Assembly (NCBI RefSeq): GCF_021206925.1
Contig: NZ_JAJPRF010000003.1
Span: forward strand, 1 to 64,000
DNA length: 64,000 nucleotides
Direction of reading: 5' to 3'
From: Rhodoflexus caldus
Lineage (GTDB): Bacteria; Bacteroidota; Bacteroidia; Cytophagales; Thermoflexibacteraceae
A program made the translations under genes and the position numbers. Below are positions 1-9,100 of this stretch, one piece after another (position 1 is the stretch's first letter; each line of letters starts with the position of its first letter). The notes beneath the pieces are model-generated. The model was given only the letters and a program-made list of their open reading frames with translations, made no database searches and was not told the origin of the DNA.

Positions 1-2
1 CG

Positions 3-80
3 CGCCTTGCGGAGGCTAACAACCCTGTTTTACAAGCCATGCTTGCCCATAAAGCACAACCAAACTCTGTTATTGGCTAG
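3..80 (+). CDS. C-terminal end of an unknown gene (truncated by window edge)
   Basis: An open frame enters from the left edge and ends at TAG 78-80. Its last 25 residues read RLAEANNPVLQAMLAHKAQP followed by NSVIG. I do not recognise the family. The frame was chosen because its composition is protein-like and because a strong hairpin terminator begins about ten bases after the stop. Another frame is also open for about 85 bases, so the assignment is tentative. Confidence 0.45.
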   Translation, partial: RLAEANNPVLQAMLAHKAQPNSVIG

Positions 81-89
81 TACTTAATG

Positions 90-122
90 AAAAAGGCCGC
101 CCCTTTTCGGACGGCCTCTTTG
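90..122. terminator. Intrinsic terminator, probably bidirectional
   Basis: The arms AGGCCG (94-99) and CGGCCT (111-116) pair, with two further G-C pairs inside and a short T-rich loop. A-rich sequence lies on the left and T-rich on the right, so it can act on both strands. It sits between two convergent genes. Confidence 0.75.
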
Positions 123-149
123 TTAAATCGCTACACTGCTTGCGTTCAC

Positions 150-1127
150 CTATTTTTTCAAACCGATTTCGCGCAGACGCTCATTGAGGAATTCACCCGC
201 TGTAATATCGGGATACGCCTTTGGATGAGCCTCGTCAATGCAGTTTGGCAAACAAGCCAGATTCATTTCAGAGCGAGGGTGCATGAAGAACGGAATGGAG
301 AAGCGGGAAGTACCCATTTTCTCGCGCGGCGGGTTCACTACGCGGTGAATGGTTGATTTGAGTCGATTGTTCGTATGACGCTCCAACATGTCGCCCACGT
401 TTACTACTACCTGTTCAGGCAGCGCCGTAATCGGAATCCACTTGCCGTCGCGGCGGAGCACCTGTAAGCCTTCCGCACTTGCACCCATCAGCAGGGTAAT
501 CAGGTTGATGTCGCCGTGAGCAGCGGCACGCACCGCATCAGGAGCCAGCGCATCAGGGTTTTCAATCGGGAAATAGTGAATGGCACGCAGGATGCTATTG
601 CCGAATTTTACTTTATCGTCAAAGTAGTGTTCGTCCAGCCCCAGATAAAGAGCAGCGGCACGCAACAGTTGCACGCCCGCTTTTTCCAACGTGCGATAGG
701 CCTCTAAGGCTAAGGGTTTGAACTCAGGTACTTCTGCATCAGGGAATACGTTTTCGGGATATTCCGCCTTAACAGGGTCGTTAGGGTCGGTTACTTCCTG
801 ACCTACATGGTAAAACTCCTTCAAATCCGGCACGGCATGGCCTTTTGCCTGCTCTTTGCCCTTGCCTATATAGCCGCGTTGGCCGGCTATTTCGGGGATT
901 TCGTATTTTTTCTTTACTTCATCGGGCAAAAAGAAAAACTTCTTTACTGCATCATACAGCTTTTCAGTCAGCTCATCGCTAAGGCCGTGATTTTTTACTG
1001 CCACAAAGCCGATGTTTGTCCATGCATCTCCCAGATTTTTTACGAAGCGGGCTTTGCGCTCAGGGTCTCCGCTGGTGAAGTCCGCCAAGTCTAATGAAGG
1101 AACCTCATCATACAAAATTTCGCTCAT
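150..1127 (-). CDS. 2-oxoglutarate/Fe(II)-dependent oxygenase, isopenicillin N synthase-like
   Basis: This 325-residue protein has the two-part layout of the IPNS/DIOX family: an N-terminal DIOX_N region (about 10-130) and a C-terminal double-stranded beta-helix. The iron triad is visible as H204-x-D206 (AAHGDINLI) and H261 (STIHRVV). The 2-oxoglutarate anchor is R275-x-S277 (SRFSIPFF). Members oxidise small molecules in the cytoplasm using O2. The substrate cannot be read from the sequence, and no biosynthetic cluster surrounds it. It is monocistronic, divergent from the YceI gene, with a TACTTTTG -7 box about 38 bases upstream. The length is normal for the family. Confidence 0.93.
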   Translation of the reverse strand: MSEILYDEVPSLDLADFTSGDPERKARFVKNLGDAWTNIGFVAVKNHGLSDELTEKLYDAVKKFFFLPDEVKKKYEIPEIAGQRGYIGKGKEQAKGHAVPDLKEFYHVGQEVTDPNDPVKAEYPENVFPDAEVPEFKPLALEAYRTLEKAGVQLLRAAALYLGLDEHYFDDKVKFGNSILRAIHYFPIENPDALAPDAVRAAAHGDINLITLLMGASAEGLQVLRRDGKWIPITALPEQVVVNVGDMLERHTNNRLKSTIHRVVNPPREKMGTSRFSIPFFMHPRSEMNLACLPNCIDEAHPKAYPDITAGEFLNERLREIGLKK

Positions 1128-1164
1128 TGTTTATCAGGTAATTAAGGTTTGTAAAAACAACCTG

Positions 1165-1172
1165 CAAAAGTA
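1165..1172 (-). promoter_or_regulatory. Candidate -7 box (TACTTTTG) of the oxygenase gene
   Basis: This matches the Bacteroidota TAnnTTTG element 38 bases upstream of the ATG at 1127. No TTG lies at the usual 19-base spacing, so support is partial. Confidence 0.4.
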
Positions 1173-1192
1173 GTAATAATCAGCCAATTGTA

Positions 1193-1204
1193 AATTAGCT
1201 AATT
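1193..1204. promoter_or_regulatory. Perfect 12-base palindrome AATTAGCTAATT (possible operator)
   Basis: It lies in the divergent spacer between the oxygenase and YceI genes, 17 bases upstream of the YceI -33 element. Its symmetry and position would suit a dimeric regulator. AT-rich palindromes this short also occur by chance, and no regulator gene is nearby. Confidence 0.3.
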
Positions 1205-1220
1205 AAAGTCATGAAAACTA

Positions 1221-1250
1221 TTGTATATACAAATATTGTTCGTATGTTTG
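1221..1250 (+). promoter_or_regulatory. Bacteroidota-type promoter of the YceI gene
   Basis: TTG at 1221-1223 is followed after 19 bases by TATGTTTG at 1243-1250. This matches the primary sigma consensus of Bacteroidota (TTG, about 19 bases, TAnnTTTG). The predicted start near 1255 gives a leader of about 38 bases before the ATG at 1293. Confidence 0.75.
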
Positions 1251-1292
1251 CACAAGAATTACATGTTATAACATCTAAATTGCATTACAATT

Positions 1293-1820
1293 ATGGCACA
1301 ATGGGTAATTGACGCTGCACACAGCGAAATACAATTCAAGGTAAAACACCTGATGATTTCAACCGTAACAGGTTCTTTCGGTACTTTTTCGGGCAGCGCC
1401 GTTACTGCAACCGACGATGACTTCACCGATGCACAAATCTCTTTCACGGCTGCTACGGCTTCCATCAACACCGGACAAGCCGACCGCGATAACCACCTGC
1501 GCTCTGCCGACTTCTTTGATGCCGAAAAATATCCCGAAGTAACTTTTACTTCTTCTTCCATGAAGAATACAGGCGGCAGCAATTTTGAACTGACCGGCAC
1601 CCTTTCTATGCACGGCGTGAGCAAAGAAATTACGCTGAACGCAGAGTTTTTGGGCATCAACAAAGACCCTTGGGGCAACACCAAAGCAGGTTTTGAACTG
1701 AGCGGCAAAATCAACCGCAAAGATTTCGGCTTGAACTGGAACGCAGCATTGGAAACAGGCGGCGTACTGGTAGGCGAAGAAGTAAAATTGATTGCCAACG
1801 TACAATTGGCGCGTCAATAA
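1293..1820 (+). CDS. YceI family protein
   Basis: This 175-residue protein covers the whole YceI domain. Landmarks are WVIDAAHSEIQFKVKHL at the N-terminus, the RDNHLRSADFFDAEKYPEVTF stretch in the middle, and LTMHGVSKEITL-like and GFELSGKINRKDFGLNW segments near the end. YceI proteins form a lipocalin-like barrel that binds long isoprenoid or amide lipids. Most are periplasmic, but this one begins directly with the domain and has no signal peptide, so it should be cytoplasmic. It has its own promoter, and a terminator follows 20 bases after the stop, so it is monocistronic. Confidence 0.95.
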   Translation: MAQWVIDAAHSEIQFKVKHLMISTVTGSFGTFSGSAVTATDDDFTDAQISFTAATASINTGQADRDNHLRSADFFDAEKYPEVTFTSSSMKNTGGSNFELTGTLSMHGVSKEITLNAEFLGINKDPWGNTKAGFELSGKINRKDFGLNWNAALETGGVLVGEEVKLIANVQLARQ

Positions 1821-1840
1821 TTAGTTGAATAGATGTATGG

Positions 1841-1874
1841 AAAGCCGTTTCGGATTTTTCGGAACGGCTTTTTC
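1841..1874. terminator. Bidirectional intrinsic terminator between the YceI gene and trpF
   Basis: The arms AAAGCCGTT (1841-1849) and AACGGCTTT (1863-1871) enclose CGGATTTTTCGG, which can extend the stem. T-rich tails exist on both strands. It lies between convergent genes. Confidence 0.85.
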
Positions 1875-2512
1875 TATAGCCCGAGTTTGGTTTTGAAATC
1901 GCGCAGCAAGTCCGTGTTTTTCATGCCCGGGGCAGCTTCAAAGCGGCTGTTTACGTCTATGGCGTGCAAAGCGGGCAGCAGCAGGGTTTTGAGTGCTTCG
2001 GCATGTTCCGTGCCGATGCCTCCGCTAAGGAAAAAGGGCTTGCCGAAAGGATAGTTTTTGAGCAAGTCCCAATTGAAGGTTACGCCGTTGCCGCCGTGAT
2101 TTTTCCCTTGTGTATCAAAAAGGAAAAAATCTACGGTTGGTTCATAGTCGGTCAGTTTTGCAAAATCAAAGGTTTCACCGACGGAAAATGCCTTGATTAC
2201 AGGCAAGCCCGTTGTTTGGCGTATGCTGCGACAAAATTCCGCCGATTCGCTGCCGTGCAGTTGCAAGAGTTGCAAGCCGTAGTCTGCCGTTGCCTGCACG
2301 ATTTCCTCTGCCGACTGATTGACAAAAACGCCCACTTTTTTGGTTTCCGCAGGGAAAACAGGCAATTGCTCGGGCGGCAGATTGCCCGCATACCGCGATG
2401 AGTCGCGATAGAATATCAAGCCCGCATAGTCTGGGCGTATGTCCGAAAGAATTGCCGCTATGTTGGCAGGGTCTTTCAACCCGCATATTTTCCATTGCAT
2501 TGCTTCACTCAT
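1874..2512 (-). CDS. trpF: Phosphoribosylanthranilate isomerase
   Basis: This enzyme isomerises N-(5-phosphoribosyl)anthranilate to CdRP, the third step of tryptophan synthesis. The 212-residue chain is a complete (beta/alpha)8 barrel. The catalytic cysteine is in KICGLKD (C10), the phosphate-binding loop is FFLSGGIG, and the catalytic aspartate is in AIDVNSRFE near the C-terminus. It is divergent from trpE with only 65 bases between start codons, so the two may share control. The other trp genes are not in the window, so the pathway genes are split in this genome. Confidence 0.97.
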   Translation of the reverse strand: MSEAMQWKICGLKDPANIAAILSDIRPDYAGLIFYRDSSRYAGNLPPEQLPVFPAETKKVGVFVNQSAEEIVQATADYGLQLLQLHGSESAEFCRSIRQTTGLPVIKAFSVGETFDFAKLTDYEPTVDFFLFDTQGKNHGGNGVTFNWDLLKNYPFGKPFFLSGGIGTEHAEALKTLLLPALHAIDVNSRFEAAPGMKNTDLLRDFKTKLGL

Positions 2513-2577
2513 TTTTATTGCTCCGCGTCAGAGGCTAAATTAGCGGACGCATTGCCAAAGATACGGCGCGATTTGTT

Positions 2578-4008
2578 ATGAAAAATTTTACCGTTCAAAC
2601 CCGCTATAAAAAACTGCTTGCCGATACGGTTACTCCCGTGAGCATCTACTTCCGTCTGCGCGATAAGTTCGTGAACACTCTGCTGCTGGAAAGTTCCGAT
2701 TATCACGGCAACGAAAATGCTTTTACCTACATCTGCTGCGAACCCGTAGCGGCGTTTAAGGTTGCCGAGGGGCAAATGCACATCAGTATGCCCGACGGAC
2801 AAACGGAAACGTATCAGGTAAATGCCGAAAATCGGGTGGTGGACTATTTGAACCGTTTTGCCAAGTCGTTTCAGCCCGTTTCGCCGCTGCCCGACAAGTT
2901 CATCAGCAACGGCATTTTTGGCTATATGGCATACGATGCAGTGCAATACTTTGAAGATATTTCGCTGCCAGTCAAATCCAAAGAAGGCTTTGACCAACGC
3001 ATCCCCGACATTTACTATCAGGTATTCCGCTATATCATCGCCATCAACCACTTCAACGAAGAGTTGTACATTTTTGAGCACCAATACGGCGATGAACAAC
3101 TGACCGAAGACGGCATTGCACAAATTGAAGGCATCATCCGCAATAAGAACTTTGTTGCCTATCAGTTTGAACCCGTCGGCAGCGAGCGTTCTAACTTTAC
3201 CGACGAGGAATTTCTGCAAATTATTGCCAAAGGCAAGCAGCATTGCCAAGCGGGCGATGTGTTCCAAATTGTACTTTCGCGACGCTTTGCGCAAGGTTTC
3301 AGAGGCGATGAGTTTAATGTATATCGCGCGCTCCGGGCTATCAATCCTTCGCCTTACCTGTTCTATTTTGACTACGGCAATTTTAAAATTTTCGGTTCTT
3401 CGCCCGAAGCGCAATTGGTCATCAAAGGCGGGAAAGCCGTTATCCACCCCATTGCGGGCACATTCCGCCGCACGGGCAACGACTTGCAGGATGCCGCCGC
3501 CGCGCAACGGCTCATGGAAGACCCCAAAGAAAACGCCGAGCATATCATGCTGGTGGACTTGGCGCGCAACGATTTGAGCAAGCACTGCGAAGAGGTAACG
3601 GTTGCCACTTTCAAAGAGGTGCAATATTTCTCACACGTGATTCACTTGGTTTCTACGGTAGAAGGCAAACTCACCGACCCGGAAAAAGCCATCCAGATTG
3701 TGGCGGATACCTTCCCTGCCGGAACCCTTTCGGGCGCGCCCAAATACCGCGCCATGCAGCTCATCAACCAATACGAAACCATCAGCCGCGGCTACTATGG
3801 CGGTTGCATAGGCTTTATGGGCTTCAACGGCGACTTCAATCAGGCAATTATGATTCGTTCGTTTTTGAGCATCGGCAATACGCTGCACTATCAGGCAGGG
3901 GCTGGCGTGGTGTTCAAGTCCGACGACCGCAGCGAGCTGGAAGAAGTAAACAACAAACTGCGCGCACTGCGCACCGCTTTGCAATTGGCAACGGGTTTTG
4001 AGAATTAA
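2578..4008 (+). CDS. trpE: Anthranilate synthase component I
   Basis: TrpE converts chorismate to anthranilate using ammonia from the TrpG glutaminase. The 476-residue protein has the Anth_synt_I_N region followed by a complete chorismate-binding domain, including FRRTG, DLARNDL, FPAGTLSGAPK and YQAGAGVV. The LLES motif at residues 36-39 is the tryptophan feedback site found in TrpE, which favours TrpE over PabB. Divergent trpF supports this. The 3' end overlaps the convergent DUF5995-like gene by 4 bases. No trpG gene is adjacent. Confidence 0.95.
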   Translation: MKNFTVQTRYKKLLADTVTPVSIYFRLRDKFVNTLLLESSDYHGNENAFTYICCEPVAAFKVAEGQMHISMPDGQTETYQVNAENRVVDYLNRFAKSFQPVSPLPDKFISNGIFGYMAYDAVQYFEDISLPVKSKEGFDQRIPDIYYQVFRYIIAINHFNEELYIFEHQYGDEQLTEDGIAQIEGIIRNKNFVAYQFEPVGSERSNFTDEEFLQIIAKGKQHCQAGDVFQIVLSRRFAQGFRGDEFNVYRALRAINPSPYLFYFDYGNFKIFGSSPEAQLVIKGGKAVIHPIAGTFRRTGNDLQDAAAAQRLMEDPKENAEHIMLVDLARNDLSKHCEEVTVATFKEVQYFSHVIHLVSTVEGKLTDPEKAIQIVADTFPAGTLSGAPKYRAMQLINQYETISRGYYGGCIGFMGFNGDFNQAIMIRSFLSIGNTLHYQAGAGVVFKSDDRSELEEVNNKLRALRTALQLATGFEN

Positions 4009-4757
4009 TCGCCTTTGCGCAAAACGGTAATCACTTTGCGCACATCTTTGGGCTCAAAGGTTTTGATGCCTTTCAGGCAGGCACGCAGGAAACGGGAAGG
4101 CGGTTTGCGGATGTATTCGCTCCATACAGCCATTTCTTCATCTATTTCACGGATGCGCTGTTGGCGTTCCTCATGGTCTTTCAACAGCCATAACTCTCTG
4201 GCAATCAGCCATGAACGATTGCGCGCATAAACAATGCCCATATTGGCCAGCCGCTCATCCATCTTGCCGCCTATTACGTCTATCACCGACATTACGGGAG
4301 AAATGCGGTTAATGCTTGCCTGCATACTATCGGTAAGTGCTGCCAGAATATTGTTGATTTTGGCATAGTCATTTGACAATTTGTTGATATGCTCCGATTG
4401 CATGGTTTCCGCCGCTGCAATTCCTAAGTCTAAACTGATATGTGCGTGCATCCCCATAATCAGATGCTGAATGACGGCCAACTCTTCCTGACTGCTTTCA
4501 AATGATACCGCCCATGAGCAGCTGATTTCCTGATTTTGCTTAAACCCCTGATAGGCAGACAGATACAAATCAGCGAAATTAACATCAAAGACGGTCATAC
4601 GATGGTTGTCATCAAACGTCTTTCGCTCAATTGCAGCTTTGATGGCAGCCGTTGTACGGCGATAGATACAGGCAAAAATGCCTGCACGGCTGGCGTTATC
4701 GAGGCTTTCCTCAATAATTTCATCCATTTGCGCCAAAACCCGGTCTATGCTTTCCAT
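4005..4757 (-). CDS. DUF5995-like protein of unknown function
   Basis: This soluble protein of about 250 residues resembles the DUF5995 family. The landmarks are an N-terminal IDRVLAQMDEIIEES helix, DVNFADLYLSAYQGF, a central LIMGMHAHISLDLGIAAA segment with two histidines, and a C-terminal basic region. The function is unknown. The start chosen is ATG 4757 (MESIDRV), which matches where the family begins. An in-frame ATG at 4826 would add 23 residues and overlap the upstream stop as TGATG, so coupled translation from there is possible. It is the second gene of a two-gene unit. Confidence 0.7.
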   Translation of the reverse strand: MESIDRVLAQMDEIIEESLDNASRAGIFACIYRRTTAAIKAAIERKTFDDNHRMTVFDVNFADLYLSAYQGFKQNQEISCSWAVSFESSQEELAVIQHLIMGMHAHISLDLGIAAAETMQSEHINKLSNDYAKINNILAALTDSMQASINRISPVMSVIDVIGGKMDERLANMGIVYARNRSWLIARELWLLKDHEERQQRIREIDEEMAVWSEYIRKPPSRFLRACLKGIKTFEPKDVRKVITVLRKGD

Positions 4758-4825
4758 GGCTAAAAAAGTGCATACATCATGCCGCCAAATGAAGGTACGC
4801 AAAAAAGGGCAGCCGTGCAAAAACA

Positions 4826-5329
4826 TCAGAAGGCGACTTCTATTTTTGAAAGAATTTTAGTAGTAATATCGGTTTGCAGCCACCACATTACCCAATCAAA
4901 AACCATCAGCCATGCGCCTTGCAGGATGATGGCTTTGCCGAAACCTTCCCACCGAAGGCTGTTGCTGTCGTTGCGGCGAGCGCGTTCTATCAGATAAAAG
5001 CCGCCCATGATGTACGCCACGTCCAAGGCGGCATTGAACAGATAGATTTTCTCAATGCCATACTGTGCAGCAACCGATTCCCGAAGGTTCATCAGGCTAA
5101 CACCTGTTTGCAGGGCATTCCAATAGCCACCTGCGGCAAGTACGATATTGACAATGTTCCAATAGGCATTCATTTGCCAGAAATAGCGGCTTGCTCCTTC
5201 GCTTTTTCGGGCTTTCCAAAAGCCGATAATAATGTTGAAAAATGCCCATGTGCCCAACAGCATCATTCCCTGCTGGTTGAGGTTGAGCCGCGCTAAGTTG
5301 AGCGTTACAAGTGAGTCGAGCAACAGCAT
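4826..5329 (-). CDS. Small integral membrane protein of unknown function
   Basis: The 167-residue chain has four probable membrane helices: about 20-38 (MMLLGTWAFFNIIIGFW), 55-70, 95-113 (LFNAALDVAYIMGGFYLIE) and 132-150. Conserved-looking tryptophans and asparagines sit within the helices. It resembles short four-helix proteins found in many Bacteroidota (possibly DUF6992), but I cannot confirm the family. The stop overlaps a possible ATG of the next gene (TGATG), so the two are likely co-translated. Confidence 0.75.
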   Translation of the reverse strand: MLLLDSLVTLNLARLNLNQQGMMLLGTWAFFNIIIGFWKARKSEGASRYFWQMNAYWNIVNIVLAAGGYWNALQTGVSLMNLRESVAAQYGIEKIYLFNAALDVAYIMGGFYLIERARRNDSNSLRWEGFGKAIILQGAWLMVFDWVMWWLQTDITTKILSKIEVAF

Positions 5330-5358
5330 AGCTTAATGATTGGATAGTTTGATGTACG

Positions 5359-5390
5359 AAACCGACAGGTCTTCGAAACCTATCAGGTTT
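5359..5390. repeat. Palindromic intergenic repeat, family A (copy 1)
   Basis: Two imperfect arms (AAACCGACAGGT and AACCTATCAGGTTT) flank a 6-base centre. Nearly the same 32-33 base element occurs at 18958-18990. It lies after the Uma2 gene and upstream of the membrane protein. Short imperfect palindromes of this kind are typical interspersed elements in Bacteroidota intergenic DNA. Confidence 0.7.
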
Positions 5391-5504
5391 AAGTCGTTCA
5401 TTTTTAATGATTTATGCAAATTTTCCTTTACAAATCAACTATTACTTTGTACAGCCGCGTTATCTGCCCAAAATCAGCATTCGAATACAGGAAAAACGTG
5501 GCTG

Positions 5505-6104
5505 TTATCCAAAAACCTCCTGCAAAGGAATCTGTAAATCGCTGAAAATGAATGAGGTAATCAGGTCTTCTGCGGTATAGATGTCGTGCAGTCGGTAGCG
5601 GTTGTTTTCATCTAAAATAAACTGTTGCAAAAACTGTTCGTAGGGAACCACAATCCAGTATTCGCGCACGCCGTTTTCTTCATAGAGGCTGAATTTGTGC
5701 TTCATTTCCTTCTTGGAATTGCCTTTGGAAAGAATTTCCACAATCAAATCCGGTGCGCCGAGGCAGCCTGCTTCGTCAATTTTTGCTGCATCGCAAATAA
5801 TGGAAATATCGGGCTGCACGACCGTGAAAATATCGCGATTGGCTGCGGCAGACTTCTTACCGTCTAACAGCCGCACATCAAAAGGCGCAGAAAAAACTTC
5901 ACAGGATTTTTCCCAAAAACAGTTGGAGATAAAGTGCATCAACTTGCGCGAAATCCGCTGATGGGTAGCCCCGGGCGCGGGCGACATCGGGAAAATTTTG
6001 CCTTTAATCAACTCAACGGTTTCCTCCAACTGCCATTGCAGATAGTCGGCGTAGGTATATACGCCGTTGGGGTCTAATTGGGAAAGGCTGGTAACGGGTT
6101 GCAT
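5505..6104 (-). CDS. Uma2 family (DUF820) PD-(D/E)xK nuclease-fold protein
   Basis: This protein of 199 residues has the Uma2 layout: an N-terminal ELIKGKIFPMSPAPGATHQ segment, QPDISIICD, then APDLIVEILSKGNSKKEMKHKF with the D, E and K positions of a PD-(D/E)xK core, and GVREYWIVVP. Uma2 proteins have a restriction-endonuclease fold, and their biological role is poorly known. The start ATG 6104 (MQPVTSLSQL) was chosen because the 48 codons upstream are antisense to the neighbouring gene and do not look coding. It begins 19 bases after the HyuA-HyuB gene and is probably co-transcribed with it. Confidence 0.85.
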   Translation of the reverse strand: MQPVTSLSQLDPNGVYTYADYLQWQLEETVELIKGKIFPMSPAPGATHQRISRKLMHFISNCFWEKSCEVFSAPFDVRLLDGKKSAAANRDIFTVVQPDISIICDAAKIDEAGCLGAPDLIVEILSKGNSKKEMKHKFSLYEENGVREYWIVVPYEQFLQQFILDENNRYRLHDIYTAEDLITSFIFSDLQIPLQEVFG

Positions 6105-6123
6105 AGTCAAATATACACAATTT

Positions 6124-9100
6124 TCATCCATCCGACGGCTTGCCGAAGCCGCCGCCGCCGGGTGTATGCAGGCAGAGCAAATCACCTGCTTGCAGGTCGG
6201 CGCGGTCGATGCCTTGCAGTGCCACAAGTTCGCCCGTAGCGCGCACAAGCCACTGTTGCCCTGTTTTGCCCGGCTCGCCGCCTGCCATGCCGTAGGGGGC
6301 TTCCTTGCGGTGCTGGGTAATGAGGCTCAACGCAACGGGGGCAAGAAAGCGGATGTGCCGCTCAATACCGTTGCCACCGCGCCACTTGCCCTTGCCGCCC
6401 GAATCGGGGCGAACGGCAAACCGCTCTACGCGCACGGGATAGCGTTTTTCCATGATTTCCGCATCGGTAATGCGCGTGTTGGTCATGTGGCAATGGACGG
6501 CATCCGCACCTTGGAAACCTTCCGTTGCGCCGCTGCCTCCGCCAATGGTTTCGTAGTAGCCGAACGATTCATTTCCGAAAATTAGGTTGTTCATTGTGCC
6601 TTGGCTGCACGCGGCAAGTTCTAAGGCTTTGAGCAGCGTATCGGTCAGCCGCTGGCTGACTTCGGTATTGCCGCCCACCACGGCAGGGCAAAGGGCAGGA
6701 TTATCGGAAAATCGGGGATTGAGCAGCGAACCTTCGGGCAAATGCAGTTCTACGGATTGCATCAGCCCCTCATTGAGCGGTACGTATTCGTGCGACAACT
6801 TGGCGGCAATCAACAAGCGCAAGACGTAAATCACAACGCTGTTCACAATGGCAGGCGTGGCGTTGAGGTTGCCCGCATATGTGGCTGCCGTGCCGCTGAA
6901 ATCAATCGTTACTTTGTCGTTGCTGATTTGGATGCGGGCGCACAGCGGGCTGCCGTCGTCCAAACGCTCCGTGGCGGCAAACGATTGCGCGGGCAATTGC
7001 CGCAGGCTGCGCATCAGGCAATCATGCGCATAGCGTTTCAATGCCTGCATGTAGCGGCGCACCTGACCGATGCCGTAGGTACGGCAAAGATTTTGCAGCC
7101 CGCCAATGCCTGCCTGAACCGATGCCAGTGCCGCCTGCAAATCGGCGATGTTTTCGTTCAGCGCACGGGTAGGATACGGCGCATCGGTAAAGAGTTGTGC
7201 GACCGCCTCCCATTGCGGCACGCCGCCGCGCATCAGGTAGGCAGGTACAATTACGACTCCTTCTTCTGCAAGCGAGCGGGCATCGGGCGGCATCGAACCC
7301 GGACGCGAGCCGCCGATTTCAGCATGGTGCGCACGGTTGGCAACATAGCCAACCAATTCATCATCAAAAAAAACGGGCGCAATGAGCGTAACATCGGGCA
7401 GGTGCGAGCCGCCGAACGCGGGATGATTGGTAACAACCACATCGCCTTTTTGCATAGGCAAAACCTTGCGCACTTCGCGCACGCATACGCCCAAACTGCC
7501 CAAATGCACGGGAACGTGCGGCGCATTGACTACCAATTCGCCGTCGGCATCCAGCAGGGCGCAGGAAAAATCCAGACGTTCTTTTACGTTCACCGAAAAG
7601 GCTGTCCGTTGCAGCAATGCGCCCATTTGGTTGGCAACTGCCGTAAATCGGTTGGAAAACAGTTCCAACTCGGCCGCTTCGGGGGCTTGCCCTTGTTGAA
7701 GCGGCTGATTATCGGTGCAATACAATGCCACATCGCCGTTGGCAAGTATTTCCGCCTGCCAATGCGGCGGCATAAAAACCGTGTGATAATCACTCAAAAG
7801 GATAGCCTTGCCTTTCAGAGCAGCGCCTGCGGGCAGGTCTTCAAGGCGAAAAACGGCGGCATCGCCGTAGCGCTCCGATGTCGTTACCTCATGTTTTTGC
7901 TCATTGGGCAAAGGCGGGGGCAAAGTGCGGCTTTGCGGAACGGCAGCCGTCAACCACAAGGCTACCACTTCGGTTTGTTCGTCGCTTGTTTGCTCGGGAA
8001 AATAGCCATAGAGTTTGGCATATGCCTGTCGGAACTTTTGCGCTGCCGAAAGTTGCGTTTCATCTTCCTCAAAATCAACAGAAACGGTACTTTCCTGTCC
8101 TTTGAGCCGCAACTCGGCACTGATTTGTCGGATGATAATTTGTTCAGAAGCAAAGTTTTGGGCAAGCAAGGGCTGCATTGCCGCATTTTTAAGCTCGGCA
8201 AGGATTTGTTGCCAACTATCAAAAAAACGAGGCAAAGGCTGCATGATTTGCCGTGCCTGCGTATGGGCAATATCCGTTTGCCCGATGCCGTAAGCACAAA
8301 ATAAGCCTGCATAGCGAGGCACTAAAATTCGCTGAATACCGAGCAAGTCCGCCACTTCGCAAATGTGCTGCCCGCCTGCACCTCCGAAGGCAAGCAGCGC
8401 ATAGTCGGCAGGATTTTCGCCTTTGCGCGTGGTAATCAGGCGAATCGCTTCCGCCATTTTTTCGTTGGCAAGTTGCAAGAGCGTAGCCAGCAGTTTTTCC
8501 CGACCGATTGTCTCACCTGTTGCTTCGGCTATCTTTCTTTGAAGATGAGCTAAGGCCTGTTCGGCAGCGGCTTCGCTGATAGGGATGGAAAAATTTTGCG
8601 GCATCAGTCTGCCCGCAAGTAAATTGACATCCGTTACGGTGAGCGGACCTCCGTTGCCGTAGCAAGCCGGACCGGGAAATGCCCCCGCACTGTGCGGACC
8701 GACAGCGAGCCTGTGTCCGTCGAAAAAGCAAATTGAGCCTCCGCCTGCCGCCACGGTCTCCATGGCAACGGCGCGGCTCATGAGCGACAGCCCGCTGACC
8801 TGTACCTCGTTTGCCCAATCGGGTGCACCGTCCACGCGGGCAACGTCGGTGCTGGTGCCGCCCATGTCAAAGGTGATATGTTTGGCAAAGGGGCTGCCCT
8901 GCGTATGCTTCCATGCACCAATAACTCCTCCCGCGGGGCCGCTCAGCAAACTGTCTTTGGGGTGAAATTCCCAATAATCGGCCAGATTTCCGTTGCTGCT
9001 CATCAGCCGCAAATCGGCTGCCTTTTCGCTGATTGGTTGAAGGTACGACATCAACACGGGTGCAAGTGCCGCATTGGCAAGGGCGGTTTGGGTGCGCCAT

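Noticed and set aside
2515-3624. A 369-codon open frame on the minus strand
   Set aside because: It lies inside trpE on the other strand, and trpE is fully conserved there.
6742-8304. A 520-codon open frame on the plus strand
   Set aside because: It is antisense to the HyuA-HyuB gene, has no family resemblance, and its composition (rich in R, A, Q, H) is that of a codon-bias shadow.
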